DNA from: Episyrphus balteatus
Lineage: Eukaryota; Arthropoda; Insecta; Diptera; Syrphidae
Direction: 5' to 3'
Length of the DNA: 64,000 nucleotides
Assembly (NCBI RefSeq): GCF_945859705.1
Contig: NC_079136.1
Span: forward strand, 54,140,094-54,204,093
In this document: piece by piece, positions 51,701-60,700 of the stretch
How positions within the stretch are numbered: the stretch's first letter is position 1
How the letters are laid out: every line of letters starts with the position of its first letter
Translations under genes and position numbers: made by a program
The notes under the pieces: generated by a model
What the model saw: the letters and a program-made list of their open reading frames with translations, nothing else
Databases searched by the model: none
What the model was told of the DNA's origin: nothing

Positions 51701-54700
51701 CCATGAAGACATACTTTTCACTCCCTGAAGTTCTCATACATTATGAAGACTTTTTAATGAGGAGTTTTTACTCCATGAAGACACACTTTTCACTCCCTGA
51801 AGTTCTCATACATTATGAAGACTTTTTAATGAGGAGTTTTTACTCCATGAAGACACACTTTTCACTCCCTGAAGTTCTTATACATTATGAAGACTTTTTA
51901 ATAAAAAGTTTTTACTCCATGAAGACATACTTTTCACTCCCTGAAGTTCTCATACATTATGAAGACTTTTTAATGAGGAGTTTTTACTCCATGAAGACAT
52001 ACTTTTCACTCCCTGAAGTTCTCATACATTATGAAGACTTTTTAATGAGGAGTTTTTACTCCATGAAGACATACTTTTCACTCCCTGAAGTTCTCATACA
52101 TTATGAAGACTTTTTAATGAGGAGTTTTTACTGCTTGACGACACACTTTTCACTCCCTGAAGTTCTCATACATTATGAAGACTTTTTAATGAGGAGTTTT
52201 TACTGCATGAAGACACACTTTTCACTCCCTGAAGTTCTCATACATTATGAAGACTTTTTAATGAGGAGTTTTTACTGCATGAAGACACACTTTTCACTCC
52301 CTGAAGTTCTCATATATTATGAAGGCTTTTTAATGAGGAGTTTTTACTCCATGAAGACACACTTTTCACTTTCTGAAGTTCTTATGCATTATGAAGACTT
52401 TTTAATGAGGAGTTTTTACTACATGAAGACACACTTTTCACTCTTTGAAGTTCTCATACATTATGAAGACTTTTTAATGAGGAGTTTTTACTCCATGAAG
52501 ACATACTTTTCACTCCCTGAAGTTCTCATACATTATGAAGACTTTTTAATGAGGAGTTTTTACTCCATGAAGACACACTTTTCACTCCCTGAAGTTCTCA
52601 TACATTATGAAGACTTTTCAATGAGGAGTTTTACTCCATGAAGACATACTTTTCACTCCCTGAAGTTCTCATACATTATGAAGACTTTTTAATGAGGAGT
52701 TTTTACTCCATGAAGACACACTTTTCACTCCCTGAAGTTCTTATACATTATGAAGACTTTTTAATAAAAAGTTTTTACTCCATGAAGACATACTTTTCAC
52801 TCCCTGAAGTTTTCATACATTATGAAGACTTTTTAATGAGGAGTTTTTACTCCATGAAGACACACTTTTCACTCCCTGAAGTTCTCATACATTATGAAGA
52901 CTTTTTAATGAGGAGTTTTTACTCCATGAAGACACACTTTTCACTCCCTGAAGTTCTTATACATTATGAAGACTTTTTAATAAAAAGTTTTTACTCCATG
53001 AAGACATACTTTTCACTCCCTGAAGTTCTCATACATTATGAAGACTTTTTAATGAAGAGTTTTTACTACATGAAGACACACTTTTCACTCCCTGAAGTTC
53101 TCATACATTATGAAGACTTTTTAATGAGGAGTTTTACTCCATGAAGACACACTTTTCACTCCCTGAAGTTCTCATACATTATGAAGACTTTTCAATGAGG
53201 AGTTTTACTCCATGAAGACATACTTTTCACTCCCTGAAGTTCTCATACATTATGAAGACTTTTTAATGAGGAGTTTTTACTCCATGAAGACACACTTTTC
53301 ACTCCCTGAAGTTCTCATACATTATGAAAACTTTTTAATGAGGAGTTTTTACTCCATGAAGACACACTTTTCACTCCCTGAAGTTCTCATACATTATGAA
53401 GACTTTTTAATGAGGAGTTTTTACTGCATGAAGACACACTTTTCACTCCCTGAAGTTCTCATACATTATGAAGACTCTTTAATGAGGAGTTTTTACTGCA
53501 TGAAGACACACTTTTCACTCCCTGAAGTTCTCATACATTATGAAGACTTTTTAATAAAAAGTTTTTACTCCATGAAGACATACTTTTCACTCCCTGAAGT
53601 TCTCATACATTATGAAGACTTTTTAATGAGGAGTTTTTACTGCATGAAGACACACTTTTCACTCCCTGAAGTTCTCATACATTATGAAGACTCTTTAATG
53701 AGGAGTTTTTACTGCATGAAGACACACTTTTCACTCCCTGAAGTTCTCATACATTATGAAGACTTTTTAATGAGGAGTTTTTACTCCATGAAGACATACT
53801 TTTCACTCCCTGAAGTTCTCATACATTATGAAGACTTTTTAATGAGGAGTTTTTACTCCATGAAGACACACTTTTCACTCCCAGAAGTTCTTATACATTA
53901 TGAAGACTTTTTAATGAGAGATTTTTACTACATGAAGACACACTTTTCACTCCCTGAAGTTCTCATACATTATGAAGACTTTTTAATGAGGAGTTTTTAC
54001 TGCATGAAGACACACTTTTCACTCCCTGAAGTTCTCATACATTATGAAGACTTTTTAATGAGGAGTTTTTACTACATGAAGACACACTTTTCACTCCCAG
54101 AAGTTCTTATACATTATGAAGACTTTTTAATGAGGAGTTTTTACTACATGAAGACACACTTTTCACTCCCTGAAGTTCTCATACATTATGAAGACTTTTT
54201 AATGAGGAGTTTTTACTGCATGAAGACACACTTTTCACTCCCTGAAGTTCTCATACATTATGAAGACTTTTTAATGAGGAGTTTTTACTACATGAAGACA
54301 CACTTTTCACTCCCAGAAGTTCTTATACATTATGAAGACTTTTTAATGAGGAGTTTTTACTACATGAAGACACACTTTTCACTCCCTGAAGTTCTCATAC
54401 ATTATGAAGACTTTTTAATGAGGAGTTTTTACTCCATGAAGACACACTTTTCACTCCCTGAAGTTCTCATACATTATGAAGACTTTTTAATGAGGAGTTT
54501 TTACTACGTGAAGACACACTTTTCACTCCCAGAAGTTCTTATACATTATGAAGACTTTTTAATGAGGAGTTTTTACTACATGAAGACACACTTTTCACTC
54601 CCTGAAGTTCTCATACATTATGAAGACTTTTTAGTGAGGACTTTTTACTCTATGAAACACACTCTTCGTTAAAAAGTGCCAAAAAAAAAACGTTGTTTTT

Positions 54701-57700
54701 ATGATGTTTATATTTAAAAAACCAAGGCTAATAGAATATTTTCAATTCGGATTCGAGTTCAGCAGCCCTTGAACCTTCAGAAAATTATTTGGTTACTGTG
54801 TCAAAAATCTTGCAGACCAGTTTTTGTGTAATGTACCCCTGAATTTTCGCCTTGTTTGATTGCACTTTAAAATATTTATTTAATATGTTTTTACATTCAA
54901 TACTTCTAAAGCTTTAGCCAACTTCAACTTGAAATTCTTTAATTGCTAAATTTCGAACTTATTTAGAGCAGAAAATAAACTTAGATTTAATTCCCTTCAA
55001 ACACTTTAACCCAAAAAAAATTACTACCAAAGAATGAAAGAATATAATTCTCTTTATTGAAACGATTTTAAATATTTTTAATCATTTTTTTTTTTTTGAA
55101 ATCCATGTGAACTCGAGGTCAAAATACGCATAAATCAAAATACCATTATTTCGCTTTTTTAGATGAAAATCTTTTCAAAAAAAAATCTTCCCAACATAAC
55201 TTCCATCTGATCTTATTTCTGCCCTTAAAAAAATCTAACAAAAGATTCATCTTTCTGAAGCTGACCCATACACAGTTCAAAAGGACACCACTCTTTAGTG
55301 TCCTTGTATCCAAATATTATACTAAACCTTACATCGTCTTATAAGATAATCAAAATGAGAATACTGTGGATGGAATTCTTTTTCGTTGGTCCATTTTACG
55401 ACGACAAACTTTGTGCATAATATTAAAGGACAATATTTTCAAGGACTCTTTTTTTTTATTTCCTCGTCTCTGGAATTTCCTAAATATCCCAATATAACAT
55501 GACGATATTATAGAGAGACTTTTTTACGTTGTCACTCTTTACATTGTTGACCATGTCCATGGCCAAGGATGAAAACGACTATGACAATCCCTATTATGTC
55601 AGTTATGGTGGCGAGGCGAGAATACAAAGACCAACCAATATTTATAGAAAAATAAAATAAAATAAAATCAAAAAACTTTATTTTGGTAGCAATCAAGAAA
55701 GTTTTTCAGTCAATCAAGAAGAATTTATTTACAAAAATGCAAATACTCTTGGCCTCTGCACACACACAAGTCTTCAAGACGATACTCGATTCGTTCCGTG
55801 TTATGCTAGGTCGATCTTCTTGGACCTATTTTGCTTTCGCGCCCGCAAAAGATGAAATTTTATAAAAAAAAAATTGAATAAGAAAAGAAAAGTGATTTTC
55901 GTAACGCAGCTGCAAGATTGGAAAATCATCTGCTTAAGTCAACACTCACTGAAAAACCGTCGAAAGGACAAAGTTGGGCCAAAGGATTAGTATAGTGAGT
56001 CCGTGTATAAACTTGGTTGGTTGGATGGATGAATGGTACGACCAAAGCAAGTGGTATTCAGGATCAGTGCTGGATTTTGTCTAACTCAAAAAGCAATTGA
56101 TATCTTTGAAAAAGCTCTTAAGGCATATTTTCGAGGGAAAAAGATATTAAACAAGATATAAGACTTTGTCAAAAATCTTCGGCAAGCGTTAAGTCTGTTC
56201 TATGTATTAGTTTTTGGAGATTGTATTGGGGCCTGAAAATTTAAGTTTCGAAATTTTCTTACGGTATGCAGTTGCACCAATTAATACACCTTTATATGCT
56301 GAAATAGGGCATTGTATGAAATTTCACTCGATTTAGGCAATTTTAATAGGTTCTGAACATCACTTTTAGACATTTTTGTTCAATTATTATTGTTACCATT
56401 TACCAACTTTTTTTTTGAGATATAAATTTTTGGAAAACGGACCGATGAAATTTTTCAGCGCTTTTATTTTTATGTGTTGATTAGTATTTTTGAAAATTTA
56501 ATTTATAAAAGACTTAAAAACTTAAAAAAATAATGGCTTCAATGATGTTAAAATTTATTTGTTTAAAAATTACTTGATATAAAAGAAACAAAAGGCTAAA
56601 ACTAAATTTTATATTATTTTTGTTGTGTCTTTTAAATCAAAAATATTTTTGCTTCAATAGCTCTAGTATTCTTATCAATTTTTACCCAATCGTAGATTGT
56701 ATTATATGTATTTTTTAATTTTTGCTTCGATATCTCAGCGTCGAAGTGGCCCTATCAACTCTTAAAAATCAAATTTAAGCTTAATGAACAAGTGATTGGA
56801 TTCATATAGTGGTGAAGCTATAAATTGTTTTTCCAAATTCGTAGACCAAAAATAAAAAAACCAGACGAACTTAGTTCTCAATAGGATTGAGCGGAACACT
56901 TTGTTTGGAAAAAATATTCATCGTAAAATCTGAAAAAGATGAAATTTTTAACCCAACCCTTAATTTTTCCACTAGTTAAGTTGGCAAAGATAATGAATTT
57001 AAAAAAAAATAAATGGAAAGTTTTCAAAATTGTTGCTTACTAAAAAAAAAAAATTACACGACTGGGTCGAATGAACTTGTTCTTGTAGTTCAAATCGCCT
57101 TTATATGAGTAGCCATTTAAAGTTTTAGTTTGTGGTAAAGTTATCAAACGAAAACAAAATAAAATGCCTGACTGGGTCGCACGAATTTGCTCTTGGAATT
57201 CAATATACTAAAATTTTTAAGACTTATTTTTACAAATTTGGTAAATTTATATGAAAATAAAAAAAATATTTAAAAAACATAACTTCACGTTCTTCAAATG
57301 AAAAAAATAAAATGTAATTAAATGTAATCGTGCTCGAAAAAAGGAGTATGCAATTTAATTTTGTTTTATAAAGATGCATTTTAGAAAAAAAATTCAAAAT
57401 CGTTAAAGTCGTTTTAAAAAAAAAACTAATTTTTTATAAATAATTAAAAAAAAATTAATAAAAAAAAGTTGGTATGCCATTTAGTAGAAACTATTATATA
57501 TATTAATCAACTTCTAAAGCCAAAATTTCAAAAGAAATCAATATCTCGTTTTCAAAGGTTTGATTTTTCAAAAAAAATTCGAAATTTTTTTTAATCCAAA
57601 AATTATTTTTTTCCAAATTGAATTTTTGATTTATATAACAATTATAAAAATGCTCTTGTTAAAACAATTTCGTTGAAATTAAGAAAATCGTTTGGGAGAA

Positions 57701-60700
57701 AATCAGATTAAAAAAAAAACCGTTCCATGGGAGTTATCGTTAATAACGATTTTTGAAAAAAAAAGCTTTTTTCATGAAAAGGTAGACCTTGTCTCAGAAC
57801 TAATACTTGAAATTTTTTATCAGAATCGTAGAAACCGTTTTTGAGAAAATTACACTTTTCTAAAATTGGTATATGACAGCACAGGTACCGTTATTTTTGG
57901 TATAAAAAAATCCCAAAACCCTTCTGTACAGGATCTAAAAACTGCTGCATACCAAGTTTGAAATAGATCGGCCCATCCGTTTAGGCTGTAGCTCCTTATA
58001 CAGACCGACAGACATCCTGACCGACTAACGTAAGTAAAGAAAAGTTGAGGGTAAAATTATTAAAACAAACCTTTTCTTGAAAATTCGAATTCATAATAAA
58101 TTTCAAGATGAAAAGTAGGGCTCCGCGAAATTAGCCCTCAGGAAAGAAATGAAATAAGGCCCCACAAAATATACACAAAACAAAAACATCGAAATTTCTC
58201 CAGTTTTGGAATTTTATTTAATTTATTTAATAGGCATAAATTCATCCGTTTCGGAACCAAATCCAACCGTGAGCGTCATAGAGAGCGCATAATACTATAT
58301 GCATATACCATTGAGATTGAGACCATTGTTATAGGCTTTGTTTGGAGAATTGAGCGCAAAACTTGGTCGTTGTGCTGGCGAACAAATCATTAAAAAACAA
58401 CGACGAAGACGACGTCGTCGTCAACGACGAAGGATTGCAAATGGCCAGGATTTGCTGTTTTTCAATAATGGCGAAAAGTCTGCAATCTTTCGCTTGCTAT
58501 ATAGGAAAATAGCACGAGACTCTACTGAATAGATGCATTATCCTAGTTTAAATTTTTTTTATTTAGTTATTTTCTTTTTCTTTTGTGTGTGTTCACGTAA
58601 AAGACGACGACGATGATGATGAGAATGATGATGACGATGAAGACGACAACTATACGTTGGGACATTCGAGTCGTGAATTAAAGTTCGTTAAGCTTGCCTG
58701 AGTCCATTCTCTTCTTCAAATGGCAAGAAGGATTAGCTAAAAGATTGCTTGTCTTGTCGAAGATTGAATTGTTTGCGACAAAGTTGTTAGTTTTAAATAT
58801 TAGTTATTTTCACTCTAAGCGAAATTGTAATTAAAAAAAAAGAAAATCCTTCTAAAACTTAATCAAGTTATTTATTTTAGACTTTTATGGTTGTTTTAGT
58901 TTGAGTAATTTTTTTGCAAGCAGATTTGAGATTCAATTGCATTGTTCTGCTTCTTTCTTTGTAAAAAAAAGTAATTTATTCGTTTGTTGATTGAAAATTT
59001 GGAGTATTCTAAGCAACATGTTACTAGAAACATTTCATAAACTGCGATTTAGTTTCTATATATGTTTCTTGCTTTTTATTGCTGGAAACATAAACATAAC
59101 CAAGCAATAGATAACAGGAACAAAATGTTGCTGAAACAAGTGACTAGCCATGAAACAAAAATGTTGCTGCAACAAGTTGCCAACCAAATTTTTTTATTAA
59201 AAAAAGATTTTATTTTTTCTTTAAAGGATACCTTGATGGAAAAGCATCATCCGAATATATTCCTCCCGAACACTCCAAATCCCAATACAGACTATTGGAA
59301 AATGAGCCACAAGAATATCTGCCACATCAACCACCTTATGCCAAAGAATTAGCCGATCCTGATTTGACAGTAAATGATAAAATCAACTTGCTCGAAGTTT
59401 TAGCCGATCATGATGATGCTAAAGATGAAATTCTGCGAAATCTCGAGAACGAACTTGATAGTTCGGTTATCATTCACGATATTACCAATCATGATCGTAT
59501 GCCGATGCCTTCTGGAAGATTATCACGAAATGGCAAAAAGAAAAACATTAAAAAGCGAAGCTATTTGACTTATGATGATTTGACTATGCGTGATACTGAT
59601 GAGCAATATGATGACATGGATATGAGACAACCTATTGATGTCCCACTGTTTGATGAAGAGAGAATTTCAAAAGTTGAGAAATGTCATTCGTGTTCGGGTA
59701 ATAAATGTCCAGCTAAAAGAAACGATGGTGAAAGTTGTACTTGTGATAGAAAAGGTCGTCATTGTGAATGTAGTCAGAAGTCGGAAAAGAAAATAAGATC
59801 AGTTTCGGATGCTTGGTACTTTATTTGGTTCAAAGTTGGTATTCTTCTTTAAAAAAGGACTAACTTTACTTGAATTTAGGTATTCAGTATTCAATATGAG
59901 TGCGCCCTTGCAGTTCCTCACTACCCGAGTAGGGATATATCGAAAACACCATGGAACTTGGTGGAAGACTGCCCCATCAATAACGTAAGTATAAATGACT
60001 TTTGTTTGCATACATTTTATGAATTTACATCTTTAAAAGTTCTTAATCGGAGTAAGTCTAGACTGTAGAGGATCTCTCCCAATTTAAGGTCTCATGACTG
60101 GGATGACCACCTCTTTACTGAAGCTCCTCTTGGGCCTCCTAACTATGATTCATTCTAATATTTTGTTTTCAAAATTCGCAGCTTTGATAGAAGACCTTCA
60201 AGCAACGACTTTCTTGCACCCAAACGAACATCACCAAATTGTTAAGTGCCTTTTTGAATATCGAGAAAAAAAAAGTCTGCTAGCACCATATTCATTTTTG
60301 CTACGAAATCAATAACAATAAACTTGAGGGTTGGGGTCAAAATTCTGCCGGGGTCAAAATTCTTTTCTCAAAATTCTGCATTAAATAAGAAAATACCAAG
60401 CTGTTAAGAAAATACCAACCTAAAAAAACATTAATGAGGTGTATTTTGGTATAGTAAACTCATAGGCTATGAAAAAAAGCAGAATTAGCAGAATTTTTTT
60501 TTGTTAAAAAAAATGCTGGTAGAATTTTGAAAAGCAGGATTTTCAAAGACAGAATGGAAAAAAAGCAGAATTTTGAAAAACAGAATTTTCTTGAAAAAAA
60601 GACAGAATTTTGTAAATCAGAATTTTGAAGACAAAATAATGACCCGATTCTATTTGTTATTTAATATTTTATTTAGTAGTTTTACTGAAAAAAATCTTAA

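Larger units (their letters stand above)
48405..59226 (+). other. HAP2-like intron 6 (10.8 kb)
   Basis: Contains the MITE at 49194, the 72-bp satellite, and otherwise AT-rich sequence (54673-58300 shows no supported gene). Phase is 1 on both sides. Confidence 0.6.

Noticed and set aside
50246..54672. Five long open frames (129-486 codons) encoding a 24-residue repeat
   Set aside because: They lie inside a single satellite whose 72-bp period is divisible by 3; frames start and stop only at 1-bp unit variants and sit in an intron of the HAP2-like gene.
50222..54672. Regularly spaced repeats resembling a CRISPR array
   Set aside because: Units are contiguous with no unique spacers, and the surrounding genes are eukaryotic and spliced.
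55566..55665. Frame MSMAKDENDYDNPYYVSYGG considered as a HAP2 exon
   Set aside because: No acceptor/donor pair with phase 1 on both sides was found, and it runs into a stop within about 35 codons.
60094..60315. 73-codon frame with an internal CAG acceptor near 60179, considered as an extra HAP2 exon
   Set aside because: No donor gives a phase matching exon 9, and the composition and motifs are not HAP2-like.
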